The position numbers were made by a program, and so were the translations under genes. A DNA stretch of 61,623 nucleotides. Origin: an uncultured Candidatus Saccharibacteria bacterium. GTDB lineage: Bacteria > Patescibacteriota > Saccharimonadia > Saccharimonadales > Saccharimonadaceae. Within the stretch, counting starts at the first letter, position 1. Each line of letters begins with the position of its first letter. Below the pieces are notes generated by a model. It worked only from the letters and a program-made list of their open reading frames with translations. It was not told the origin of the DNA and made no database searches. The DNA lies in NCBI GenBank assembly GCA_947304135.1, contig CAMYZZ010000003.1, positions 1-61,623 of the forward strand. The letters are read 5' to 3'. Shown piece by piece: positions 8,784-18,329 of the stretch.

Positions 8784-10013
8784 ATGGATAATAATTTTGT
8801 GTTTGATGACAATGACAGTAAAAAAGGTATCCTAAAATGGGTGCTGATTATTTCCGCTATCGTTTTGGGTCTTGCTGGAATCCTCTCGATATTGATCGGA
8901 TCCGCATTGATAGGTAAAGCGGATGCTTGTAAGACAGTAAGCGAGCAGACCAGTATTGATAGATGCGAAAACCCGTTTCAGCAAGTTATTTTTGTCGTTG
9001 GTAATACTGCTAATACACCAACTCCAACCCTAAATGAGGGCAACAGTAAAATAATTAGCGCTCTATATGATATCGATAAAAAAGGTAAAACTGGACTCTC
9101 TTATATTTCCGTTGCAAACCCAGATGATAGCCCTCAATCCTTCAACATAAACAAAAAAGGTTCCGAAAAAATCAGCGAGGCAGTAGTTAAACAAATTAGC
9201 TCCAGTGTAGCCGACGTCGATGGTGCGGACTATCTTGAAGCAATCAGAAATGCTGCTGGACACGCAAAAAATAAAGAAGACACTTTGATATACGTGATTG
9301 GATCGGGCCTTTCTGATAGTGGTCTGCTTAATTTCGCAAATGATGATTTGTTGAAGCTTGATACTGATGAGGTAAAAAAATCCGTCCTGTCAGCAATAGA
9401 GGATAAAGATGAGTTAGACGGCATAACTATATTCTGGGAAGGTATCGGAGACACTGTCAGCCCACAAAAAGCTCTTACTACACAGTTGAAAAATAAAGAA
9501 AAGAAAATATATGAAGCTGTTCTTAAAGGTATCGGATTAGATGCCTATAACCTTATTTTTTCGAACCCATCTTCTGAGAATAATGAAGTAAATAGTCGTG
9601 TAACCACTTCAGTAAAAACAACCCCAGCCGATGCTTCTATAGCCGTTATATATTCCAGTGATGATTCAGCCTTAGCTTTTAATCCAAGTAGTGATACTTT
9701 TAAAAATTATAACGCCGCAAAGGATGAGATTGCTAAGCTTACTGAGCAAAATAGGAACGCAACTTTTGCTATCCAGGCATTTATGTCTAGGGGAATTTGT
9801 AATGCTAGCAAGGATGATAATTTATTACGGCATCGCGCTGAAGCTACTAAAAATCTTCTTATGAGCGTTGGGCACGTGTCTGAATCTAATATTACGATAG
9901 AGGACGGCGAGATCGGCGATGCAAACGAGTGTCCTAATGGCCCCGGAAACTATCCCGTCGTTGAAACCGAAGCTGCTAAAAACCGTAAGGTAGTAATTAA
10001 CGTACTAAAATAG
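8784..10013 (+). CDS. Membrane-anchored protein with vWA-like region and C-terminal OmpA-like domain
   Basis: N-terminal TM; DTLIYVIGSGLSDSG; C-terminal RHRAEATKNLLMSVGHVSESNITI...NRKVVINV. Confidence 0.6.
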   Translation: MDNNFVFDDNDSKKGILKWVLIISAIVLGLAGILSILIGSALIGKADACKTVSEQTSIDRCENPFQQVIFVVGNTANTPTPTLNEGNSKIISALYDIDKKGKTGLSYISVANPDDSPQSFNINKKGSEKISEAVVKQISSSVADVDGADYLEAIRNAAGHAKNKEDTLIYVIGSGLSDSGLLNFANDDLLKLDTDEVKKSVLSAIEDKDELDGITIFWEGIGDTVSPQKALTTQLKNKEKKIYEAVLKGIGLDAYNLIFSNPSSENNEVNSRVTTSVKTTPADASIAVIYSSDDSALAFNPSSDTFKNYNAAKDEIAKLTEQNRNATFAIQAFMSRGICNASKDDNLLRHRAEATKNLLMSVGHVSESNITIEDGEIGDANECPNGPGNYPVVETEAAKNRKVVINVLK

Positions 10014-10023
10014 GGAGTTTGAG

Positions 10024-10701
10024 ATGTTTGTTGCGAGAGATTATGACGTAAGCATTTGGGTAAAACTCCACAATTATTCTGTTGGGCGTTCTGGAAGGAA
10101 AGACCTGCTCAGAAAGTTCTGTGCTGATAATGGAATAGATTACAGGCCAAAGCAAGGCCACAAGTATCATTTGCCAGAAAACTACCTGATAGAACATAAA
10201 GAATTGGACTACCTAAGCGATATTCGCGACAAGCTAATTCTGAATTTTTATGATGATTATCGCGACGCCCAGAATGATAATCTAACGAAACAAAATAGCT
10301 ATAAAAGCAGGATAGAATCGCAAAACAAGATTATAGAAGACTGCAAAGCGAGACTTAAGAAGAATCAAGGATTCTTAAGAAGAGTAAAGACCCCGATTGA
10401 TCAGATTCATTATGAGAATGTGGTAGCAAGCATTAAGACTAGAATACAGAATGAAAAGCAAGATAAGAATATGCTTGAAAATAGTCTAAGTGCGCTAGAA
10501 ACTGAGTTCAAAGCCAATCTGCAAAATTGGAATAAGCAGGTAGAAATAATTGAGAAGTTGCTGAACATTAGGTGTAAAAATTTTGAAAAGAATATATCTA
10601 AGCAAATCAGGAAAAAATTAAATTTTGCAGATTTTCATTCTCAGTTTAATGAGTATTCGGACGAAGTTAAAAAAATATTGAAGGGAGAGCTCTATGTGTA
10701 G
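10024..10701 (+). CDS. Coiled-coil protein
   Basis: Long charged helical region; operonic with neighbours. Confidence 0.6.
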   Translation: MFVARDYDVSIWVKLHNYSVGRSGRKDLLRKFCADNGIDYRPKQGHKYHLPENYLIEHKELDYLSDIRDKLILNFYDDYRDAQNDNLTKQNSYKSRIESQNKIIEDCKARLKKNQGFLRRVKTPIDQIHYENVVASIKTRIQNEKQDKNMLENSLSALETEFKANLQNWNKQVEIIEKLLNIRCKNFEKNISKQIRKKLNFADFHSQFNEYSDEVKKILKGELYV

Positions 10702-11182
10702 AAAAAGTAAAACATTAAAAGTTGCTGGTTCGAACTTTAATAGAAATGAAAAGTTCGGGCTAAATAGTGTGCCAAAACATTTTGAGTCTGTGACAGACGA
10801 AGAGGTTAAAAGAATTAAGACTCTCGTTATGGAAGAAATAGAAAAAACGAGTCAGTTCAAACCAGGCGCTTTATCTGACACTCTAAAAAGTGTCGATGGT
10901 CATTTTGAGAGTGCCTATAGTACGTTAGAGGGCGACTATGGCACAAGATTATCTAATCTCGACGAGGTCTATACGAGAAGTTTAACTAAAATCAGGCGTG
11001 CATATGATGCATATATTCTTCAAGTTGCAGAATACAACATTCTATTCGAGAAATATTTAGAGGCTAGTAGAGCCATGGACGATAAAGAATTGCCTCAGAA
11101 CCTGGCAGTCGCGGATGATAGTATTTTTGAATTAAAGCAAATTATCAAAGAATTAGATGAAGGGAGCAGGAAAAATGGCTAA
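10694..11182 (+). CDS. Coiled-coil protein
   Basis: 8-nt overlap with upstream gene; helical composition. Confidence 0.6.
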   Translation: MCRKSKTLKVAGSNFNRNEKFGLNSVPKHFESVTDEEVKRIKTLVMEEIEKTSQFKPGALSDTLKSVDGHFESAYSTLEGDYGTRLSNLDEVYTRSLTKIRRAYDAYILQVAEYNILFEKYLEASRAMDDKELPQNLAVADDSIFELKQIIKELDEGSRKNG

Positions 11183-11912
11183 AAAGAAATTACCAAACAA
11201 GGTATTCATGTGGGCTATTATCGCAGTTAGCTTTGGGCTAGCAATTCTTGACATGTTCTTTCTAAGAGACGTGCTGTCCGACAACCTCGGGTTCGATCCC
11301 ATTGGCGCATCTATTATAGCATTGGCGCTCGCTACTGCGGCAAACGCGACGGCGTTACTTTGGGGCAGGCAAAAAGGTTTACGTGAGGCATGGAAATCTT
11401 TTATGGTGGGCTGGATTTTTCTAGGTATTACATATGCGGCCTTGCGTAGTGTATCATTTGTTAATAACGTGGTCCTTTGCAACGATTGGAGTTTTGATTC
11501 TATCATGGAACAACTAATTCCAGCCATAGTTCTAACCATCTCATATGTTGGTACCGGAACTATGCTGCAATGGGCAGGATCTAGACTTTGGGACTATGAC
11601 GCCGTGAATTATCTTGAAGCCAGGAAGGCATTTAAGTCTGCCCATGCTAAGGTGATAAATAATCGTGTAGCTATTTTGGAAATGGCGAAGAGATTAAACG
11701 AGTATGGAAAGAACTATACCTCTCTAGACCACCAGTATGACATACATATGGAAAAAATACGTAAGAACGAGCACTCTACAATGTCGCTGATTGTAGCGAA
11801 AACTATTGCTGACCACCCAGAAATTTCTCCTACTGCAGCAAACAAAGTAATGAACGACGTGCTAGGGGAGAGGGACCGTCAAAATGCAAGGGCTCATTCT
11901 AAACAGAAATAA
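11175..11912 (+). CDS. Multi-TM protein with C-terminal cytoplasmic helical domain
   Basis: SD GGAGCAGG; several hydrophobic segments. Confidence 0.7.
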   Translation: MAKKKLPNKVFMWAIIAVSFGLAILDMFFLRDVLSDNLGFDPIGASIIALALATAANATALLWGRQKGLREAWKSFMVGWIFLGITYAALRSVSFVNNVVLCNDWSFDSIMEQLIPAIVLTISYVGTGTMLQWAGSRLWDYDAVNYLEARKAFKSAHAKVINNRVAILEMAKRLNEYGKNYTSLDHQYDIHMEKIRKNEHSTMSLIVAKTIADHPEISPTAANKVMNDVLGERDRQNARAHSKQK

Positions 11913-12618
11913 GTACATAATAGAAAAGTCTAGAAAAGGCATCCTAGCTAAGCGGGCTGGTATTTTCGTGGCTAGTATTACCACTATCGGATTAGTATTA
12001 TTCTTCAGCTTAAACAATGCGTATAAGACTACAGTTGACAATAATATTGAGTCCGGAAAAAGCTCAAACAATGTATTGAGCAGCGACATTGGTGGGCGAG
12101 GAGATGATGATATTTCGCTAGCCCAGAGTGAAGCAGGAGAAATAGGTAGCTCTGGTAGCTCAAACGATGATAACCAGGTTACTATTATTAGGAATTCAGT
12201 TGCAGAAAAATACCTAGTTACAAAAGTAGTTGATGGGGACACAATCTATGTGTCCGGCATCGACACTAGGATTCGCCTAATCGGCGTCAACACCCCAGAG
12301 ACTGTCAGTACATCAAAACCGGTCCAATGTTTTGGCCCCGAATCATCAAATTACTTAAAAACACTTTTGTTAAACAAGTATGTAGGACTTGAGTCTGACG
12401 AGGCGAGCGGCGATGTGGATATTTATAATAGGCCGCTTGGGTACGTTTATTATAAAGGCGAGAACGTAAACCAAAAGCTGATCCTGGAGGGGTATGGCAA
12501 AGAAGCTAGCTATGGCACTGAATACAAATATCGATCTCAATTTGTAGCCTCTGAAAAATTTGCCATCACCAACAATAAGGGGCTATGGTCTCCAAATACT
12601 TGTAATGGGGGTGAGTAA
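11884..12618 (+). CDS. Exported/anchored thermonuclease (SNase-like)
   Basis: N-terminal TM then VVDGDTIYVSGIDTRIRLIGVNTPET...NRPLGYVY...LILEGYGKEA. Confidence 0.9.
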   Translation: MQGLILNRNKYIIEKSRKGILAKRAGIFVASITTIGLVLFFSLNNAYKTTVDNNIESGKSSNNVLSSDIGGRGDDDISLAQSEAGEIGSSGSSNDDNQVTIIRNSVAEKYLVTKVVDGDTIYVSGIDTRIRLIGVNTPETVSTSKPVQCFGPESSNYLKTLLLNKYVGLESDEASGDVDIYNRPLGYVYYKGENVNQKLILEGYGKEASYGTEYKYRSQFVASEKFAITNNKGLWSPNTCNGGE

Positions 12619-12621
12619 TCT

Positions 12622-13329
12622 TTATTTCTTGCCTTTATCACTAACGCTGATTCCGCCGAATCCGCCAGCTGCGTCTAGATAGATTGTATATTTACCTTTG
12701 CCAGTGTCGCCTTTTCTGTCATCCGACGCACCGCCAAAGATAAATCCAGATTTGATTTTAACCTGTACGTCTTCTGGGACTTTGATGTCGATTCCACCGA
12801 ATAGGCAGAACGCTTTAATCACAGTGTCTTTGTTAAACTTAGCCTTCCTTAGGTCTAGGTCGACTCCACCAAAGACAGCCACGAGATTGGCTCCGGAGAA
12901 AACTTCGTCATTATAGACTCGGTCGCTTCCGGAAAAGATTGCCATTTGCGCGTCCATGGTTTTGTCGTCTTCCATCTCGCGGATTTTTTTCTCAATCTCT
13001 TCGTCAAGCTTATTTCCAATCGTGGCTTTAAAAATAATTCCGATACCAGCTAGAATTAGGACCGCGGCGAGGATAACTTTCCAAGCTACTTCGAACGAGA
13101 AGACATTTTGCGCGGCGAGAAGTAAAATTACGCCAACCGCTATACCAATCAAGCTAGAAATTTTTTCTTTGTCAGTGAATAGGCTAACTACGCACGGCAC
13201 GATGATGAACAGTGTCCACCATCCGTCAAAAAAGATATTGATGTTAAAAAGTCCCAACGCGTTACCACCAAAGATGACACCCAGCGCAACGATTGCGATC
13301 CCCCAGATAATTGCTCTTGCTTGTTTCAT
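12622..13329 (-). CDS. LiaF-like membrane protein
   Basis: Hydrophobic N-terminus plus VFGGVDLDLRKA / LFGGIDIKVPEDVQVKI / FGGISV repeats. Confidence 0.75.
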   Translation of the reverse strand: MKQARAIIWGIAIVALGVIFGGNALGLFNINIFFDGWWTLFIIVPCVVSLFTDKEKISSLIGIAVGVILLLAAQNVFSFEVAWKVILAAVLILAGIGIIFKATIGNKLDEEIEKKIREMEDDKTMDAQMAIFSGSDRVYNDEVFSGANLVAVFGGVDLDLRKAKFNKDTVIKAFCLFGGIDIKVPEDVQVKIKSGFIFGGASDDRKGDTGKGKYTIYLDAAGGFGGISVSDKGKK

Positions 13330-13403
13330 TTTTTTCTCCTTTCGGAATATTATACAAGGAGGGGAGGGAAAAGTAAAATTAGGCGCGTGGTATAATTATA
13401 TTT

Positions 13404-13493
13404 ATGGTAAATAAAGAAGAAAGATGTGACTCCTGCGGCGCAAAATTAGATAAAGAGGATATTCCTATCCATCTATGTAAGATGTGTCAATAA
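13404..13493 (+). CDS. 29-aa zinc-knuckle microprotein MVNKEERCDSCGAKLDKEDIPIHLCKMCQ
   Basis: CxxC...CxxC; TATAAT 7 nt upstream of ATG; not in track. Confidence 0.65.
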   Translation: MVNKEERCDSCGAKLDKEDIPIHLCKMCQ

Positions 13494-13509
13494 AAGCGGT
13501 TAGGTAAAT

Positions 13510-13797
13510 ATGTCTAGTACGAAGGCGTATCGCGATTTTATTTTGGAACAGCTATCAGAAATTCCTGACATAACTTGTCGGCCAATGATGGGAGAATTTT
13601 TGCTATACTCTGAAGGTATTTTGTTTGGCGGAATTTATGATGATAGGCTACTCGTAAAAATCGTCCCAGAAAACGCCAAGTTTAATATGCCCGAGGCGAT
13701 TCCGTATGACGGCGGGAAGCCGATGTGTCAGGTGGAAGATGTGGATAATAAGGAGCTACTAAAGAAAATAGTAGCTGAAACCAAAAAAGGTCTTTAG
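13510..13797 (+). CDS. TfoX N-terminal domain protein
   Basis: CRPMMGEFLLYSEGILFGGIYDDRLLVKIVP. Confidence 0.85.
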   Translation: MSSTKAYRDFILEQLSEIPDITCRPMMGEFLLYSEGILFGGIYDDRLLVKIVPENAKFNMPEAIPYDGGKPMCQVEDVDNKELLKKIVAETKKGL

Positions 13798-13992
13798 GTC
13801 ATATGACTTTTTATTGGCTCCTAGATGATATAATGGAAGCATGAAGCAGCTACCCAATATCAACCTTGGCAATATTTGTATTTGAGCATAAGAACGTCTG
13901 AGCGCAGGGGTTGAATAGGCGCCTAGAATCTACGAGAGCGCGCAAAACTGACCTTAGACGACGATAAGAATAACTTGAGAGGGAAATATCAA

Positions 13993-14760
13993 ATGCAGTT
14001 AATGCTAGACATAAAATTAGCAACAAATTACAGAAGCGGCTCTCAAATCGCCAGACTAATTACTGAAAAATGGGTTGAAGACAATATGTTCTGCCCACGA
14101 TGTGGCAATGATAGGGTGCGTAGTTTTGAGAATAATCGACCCGTTGCAGACTTTTTCTGTGAAAGATGCGGTCATGAGTATGAACTAAAAAGCAAACGCG
14201 GCCCTATTGGCACGAAAGTCAATGACGGTGCATACTCTACTATGATAGAAAGAATAACCAGTAATCAGAACCCGGATTTCTTCTTCATGAATTATTCCAT
14301 GCAAGAAATGGCTATCAAAGATTTTATTGTAATACCAAAAATTTTCTTTACGCCAAGCATTATAGAAAAACGAAAACCACTATCTGACAGCGCTAGGCGT
14401 GCCGGGTGGACAGGATGCAATATTTTATTGAGGGACATTCCAGAACAAGGCCGCATTGCGATAGTCCAAAATTCTAAAATTATAGACAAAGACACTGCAG
14501 TTAAGAAGTTTCAGGACGCTGAAAAACTGTTCGTTGAAAACATAGAGAAACGTGGTTGACTACTAGACGTCTTGTTGTGCGTAAATCAAATAAAAAATGA
14601 CGAGTTTAGCCTAGGGGATGTTTATGCTTTTGAAAGTATCTTACAAGAAAAACATCCATTAAATAACAACGTCCTCCCTAAAATTCGGCAGCAACTACAA
14701 ATATTGCGCGACAAAGGCTCTATAAAGTTTTTGGGCAATGGTAGATATAAAAAAGTATAG
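13993..14760 (+). pseudogene. DpnI-like methyl-directed restriction endonuclease interrupted by in-frame TGA at 14557..14559
   Basis: CPRCGNDRVRSFENNRPVADFFC, ELKSKRG, NDGAYSTM, ARRAGWTGCNI; after TGA the same frame continues LLDVLLCVNQIKNDEFSLGDVY...KIRQQLQILRDKGSIKFLGNGRYKKV (DpnI winged helix). Confidence 0.9.
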
Positions 14761-14953
14761 CATAAAAAATTACGCCATATTCGGCGTAAAAGTCAATGGT
14801 GAGCGTTGCACGGAAAGACTTGATGTAGTTTCGGACATAAAAGTGCGCCTCTGTGGCGTGGTTGATTGGCTATTTGAGAACCCGGATTACAATCCAAAGC
14901 CGCGAGTCATCCCGAAGGAGAAATACCCTGTTTTAGTAGATGTAACGTTCTAA
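14738..14953 (+). CDS. Hypothetical 71-aa protein overlapping the DpnI 3' end
   Basis: ORF only. Confidence 0.4.
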   Translation: MVDIKKYSIKNYAIFGVKVNGERCTERLDVVSDIKVRLCGVVDWLFENPDYNPKPRVIPKEKYPVLVDVTF

Positions 14954-15138
14954 CTAGGAATGACAAGGAGATGAACATTGAACCAATGTAAAGGAATTAG
15001 TTAATTCCTACAATGTCATTGATAGAGGCAAGTTGTGCCTATTTTTATGCTAGGTGTGGAAAACTATCTAATTTTATGATAAAATGTTACCTATATGGAA
15101 ACAAAACTTATTGACATAAGCGTATTCCAGGAGGTAAA

Positions 15139-15498
15139 ATGATATTAAGTTTTGCTTCTATTGTTGATGAAGAAGCTGCGAACGGCGCGGACGACGGAAC
15201 ATACTCTAAACTGAAGAGAATGCTAAGAAAGCAAAAAGCAACTTTCGGCTATGAAGAAGTCGTCATGGTGCTAAACGAACTTGCTGCTGCGCCATCGCTT
15301 AAGGATGTGTCGAGGCTACGTCACCCTCATCCGCTTAAGGGTAATATGAAGGGATGCTTTGCAATCGATATAGACTCGAAGACTAGAGGGAGGCTTAGGA
15401 TAGTATTTAGGCCAACCAATAAAGACAGCTACAAGAACGGCGACTTCTCAACTGTAAGAGAGATCACTATCGAGAAACTAGTGATGGATTACCATTAA
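15139..15498 (+). CDS. HigB/RelE-superfamily toxin-like protein
   Basis: Position before HigA-type gene; SRLRHPHPLKGNMKGCFAIDID...RLRIVFRP; SD AGGAGG. Confidence 0.75.
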   Translation: MILSFASIVDEEAANGADDGTYSKLKRMLRKQKATFGYEEVVMVLNELAAAPSLKDVSRLRHPHPLKGNMKGCFAIDIDSKTRGRLRIVFRPTNKDSYKNGDFSTVREITIEKLVMDYH

Positions 15499-15519
15499 AC
15501 TTAATAGAAAGGAGAAGCT

Positions 15520-16602
15520 ATGGTATACGAACCGAAAATCGCAATACACCCAGGCAGGCATATAGCCCGTCTACTTGACGAGCTTGGCGTTAATCAGTCA
15601 TGGCTCTCCGAAAGAGCTGGTGTTTCTAAAAAATTAATAAGCCAAGTCATTAACGGTGAGGCTTTAATTTCTCCAGACCTAGCCGTATCTCTAGAGAATG
15701 TATTTGGTGTATCTGCTGAATTTTGGTCAAACCTAAATTCCAATTATCTAACCGCAAAATCAAAAATAGACCGCGTAGAGAAAGCAAAGGAAGAAGCGGT
15801 CATATACAAGGACGACATTTTCTCGCCTTTCTACAACGAATTAGCAAAATCCGGTTACGTAGAGACAACAAGAAAAGGATACGTACGAGTATTAAATCTT
15901 CAGAGGTTCTTTGGAATAAATTCCCTAGACCAAATTGAAACAACTCAATCTGCAGCTTTTAGGACCGCGAAAGATAAAAGCTACGACAAGTATGCTATGG
16001 CTGCTTGGTTGCGTTGTGGCGAGATCAAGAGGAATGAATTAACCCTGGAGTCATATGATGAAAAGAAATTTAGAGCAAGCATTCCTCGCATTAAATCGAT
16101 TATATATGAGATGCCGAAGGATTTCTGGAAAGAACTAGTATCAATTTTTGCAGAATCCGGTGTTGCTCTCGTAGCGGTTAAACATCTTGATAGAACTTAT
16201 GCATCTGGTGTCGCTAGGTGGATCGGGCAAAATCCGATGATCATGGTAAGCGATAGAGGTAAGCGCGACGATAAAATATGGTTTACACTATTCCATGAAA
16301 TAGGTCACATTATCCTAAAACATGGTAAAAATGAATCATTTATCGAATTAGACGAAGGAATGGAAAAAACAAAAAAAGAACAAGATGCTGATGATTTCGC
16401 AACAGAAAATCTAATCCCAAAAACCTCATACCTCTCATTTATCAATGAAGTGACGCCCGTCTTTACGAAAGAAAAAATAATTGAATTCGCTAGCCGCGAG
16501 AAGATCCCTGCAGGAGTTATTGTGGGGAGATTACAGCACGACGAGAAAATTCTGTATTCTATGTTTAATGACTTAAAAAAGACACTCTATATTTCTGAAT
16601 AA
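15520..16602 (+). CDS. HigA-type HTH antitoxin fused to ImmA/IrrE-like metallopeptidase
   Basis: HPGRHIARLLDELGVNQSWLSERAGVSKKLISQVINGEA plus FHEIGHIILKHG (HExxH). Confidence 0.88.
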   Translation: MVYEPKIAIHPGRHIARLLDELGVNQSWLSERAGVSKKLISQVINGEALISPDLAVSLENVFGVSAEFWSNLNSNYLTAKSKIDRVEKAKEEAVIYKDDIFSPFYNELAKSGYVETTRKGYVRVLNLQRFFGINSLDQIETTQSAAFRTAKDKSYDKYAMAAWLRCGEIKRNELTLESYDEKKFRASIPRIKSIIYEMPKDFWKELVSIFAESGVALVAVKHLDRTYASGVARWIGQNPMIMVSDRGKRDDKIWFTLFHEIGHIILKHGKNESFIELDEGMEKTKKEQDADDFATENLIPKTSYLSFINEVTPVFTKEKIIEFASREKIPAGVIVGRLQHDEKILYSMFNDLKKTLYISE

Positions 16603-16663
16603 AAAACACTATAAAAACTTATGAAAATAAAAAATCATAATAAAACAGATTAGAAGCACATTT

Positions 16664-16695
16664 TTATCCACTTGTTTGCAAGTGGATATTTTTTA
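16664..16695 (+). terminator. Rho-independent terminator after HigA-like gene
   Basis: ATCCACTTG tttg CAAGTGGAT ATTTTTT. Confidence 0.8.
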
Positions 16696-16908
16696 TGAAA
16701 AAGTACCGCTCAACCGCTTGTACACAATCGATGAAATATAGCTAAATTACACAATAAGACTAAAATAAAGCAATACTCTCCTATCCACTACAACGGTAGT
16801 GGACGTCTGATGAGTTTTGTCATTTTAGGTCTATTGACGCACAACGGCAAAACATTTCGCAATATAGAGGTATAATAGTACTGAATAGTTATTTAACGGA
16901 AAGACATT

Positions 16909-18252
16909 ATGGCCGCTAATTCTACAACAAAAGCAGAACGTCTCTACAATCAATGTCTAAAAGCCTACGAAAAATGTCGTAAAGGAACTGGCGCTACTTG
17001 TAACGGCATGCCTGATCCGGGTATGTTTAATGATGAATATAACATTCCTGCAGAGTTGCTTTTTGAAGAGCTACGCAAAAGCAATAATAAATGGGATAAA
17101 GAGCGGCACATTTTTAGTTGGAGGCTTCTCGAATGGAATTACAAAAAAAGACAATGGGACCTGAGTTTATTCTCAGAGATGAGAAAAAAGCCACTTCCGC
17201 AAAACGAATATACCGTTTATCTAGAACTCTTCTACCAATGCGAAGACCATAAGCGTCGACCTTTTATTAAACCAATCGTTGTCGACGAAGTCCAAATAGA
17301 ATGGTGTAGTAAACGGGAATATGTAGCTAAATATAATGAATATAGAAATCAAGAACAGAAAAGACGAGACGATAGCGGATCGACATATCTAGCGAAGGTG
17401 CCAAACTATAAAGATGTTAGATGCTTCCCAAAGATGCGCTCGTCCGCCGAAAAATATATCCACCCATTAAAAATTATCGTTAAATCAACTAATAATTACT
17501 CAGCCACCATATTAGCCCTAGGAAAGCTAGAACTAGTACTAAATAGCCTAAATGTAGCTCAAGGTGCCCAGAAGTTCAGTATGCGCCTTTTCGGAGGAAG
17601 TGGAAATAAACTAGGATCCAAAACCATATTCGTAACAACCGGTCATTATATAGTATGCAATGAAAATGAGTTGGAGACCTACACTTCAGACGATCGCGTT
17701 ACTACCGTTCCAAAGAATAAATACGAGCCGTCTAAGCAAAAGAATCGGTTATTCCGTAAAATTCTCAAAAGCGTAATCAATGATAGTGTTGTACGTGAAC
17801 GAATCGAATATGTTATAAGGGATTTGGCATTAGCTTACGATTCGACAAATGCCGGGTTGAAGACTCTGAGTTATTGGCGTTGTCTAGAACATGCCACAAG
17901 AAGTCAAAACAAAAACCGTCCAGAAAAAGAGATAATAGGAATATTTAAATACCAGTTTAGAAATGAGCATTGGAAACAAATGGGCGATTTAGTGCTTAAT
18001 GCACGTAATAAATATGTACATAACGGCCTATATTCTGGCAAAGAGGAGTATGTGGACCAATATGTAAACTGGGCGCAAAAATATGCCGAGCAAGCTTTAT
18101 ATTTGCTACTGCGACTATACAATAATCGAAAATATTGGGAATCCGAAGAAGACCTAGATATCTTTTTCGATAATTATACGAAAACTCCCAAATTTTTCGA
18201 AATAACCAACGTAATACGAAACGCCAGAAAAACAAAAGGTAACAATTTTTGA
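16909..18252 (+). CDS. HEPN-domain protein, predicted RNase-type defence effector
   Basis: C-terminal LVLNARNKYVHNGLY contains RNxxxH; next to R-M genes. Confidence 0.65.
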   Translation: MAANSTTKAERLYNQCLKAYEKCRKGTGATCNGMPDPGMFNDEYNIPAELLFEELRKSNNKWDKERHIFSWRLLEWNYKKRQWDLSLFSEMRKKPLPQNEYTVYLELFYQCEDHKRRPFIKPIVVDEVQIEWCSKREYVAKYNEYRNQEQKRRDDSGSTYLAKVPNYKDVRCFPKMRSSAEKYIHPLKIIVKSTNNYSATILALGKLELVLNSLNVAQGAQKFSMRLFGGSGNKLGSKTIFVTTGHYIVCNENELETYTSDDRVTTVPKNKYEPSKQKNRLFRKILKSVINDSVVRERIEYVIRDLALAYDSTNAGLKTLSYWRCLEHATRSQNKNRPEKEIIGIFKYQFRNEHWKQMGDLVLNARNKYVHNGLYSGKEEYVDQYVNWAQKYAEQALYLLLRLYNNRKYWESEEDLDIFFDNYTKTPKFFEITNVIRNARKTKGNNF

Positions 18253-18329
18253 AAGATAGAAAACGATCATTGAGCGCCAGCTAAAAGGCGTTTTTTATGG
18301 TATAATACATACATAACAAATCTGCTAAA

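Noticed and set aside
13993-14760. UGA recoded as Trp or Gly (as in Absconditabacteria/Gracilibacteria)
   Set aside because: TGA ends other intact genes here (e.g. 5572, 14559 context aside) and TGG is used for Trp throughout; one local TGA fits a nonsense mutation better.
16806-16860. CTGATGAG followed by GTTTTG...CAAAAC, resembling a hammerhead ribozyme core
   Set aside because: The conserved GAAA after stem II is missing (ATTT instead) and no suitable stem III/NUH cleavage site is present.
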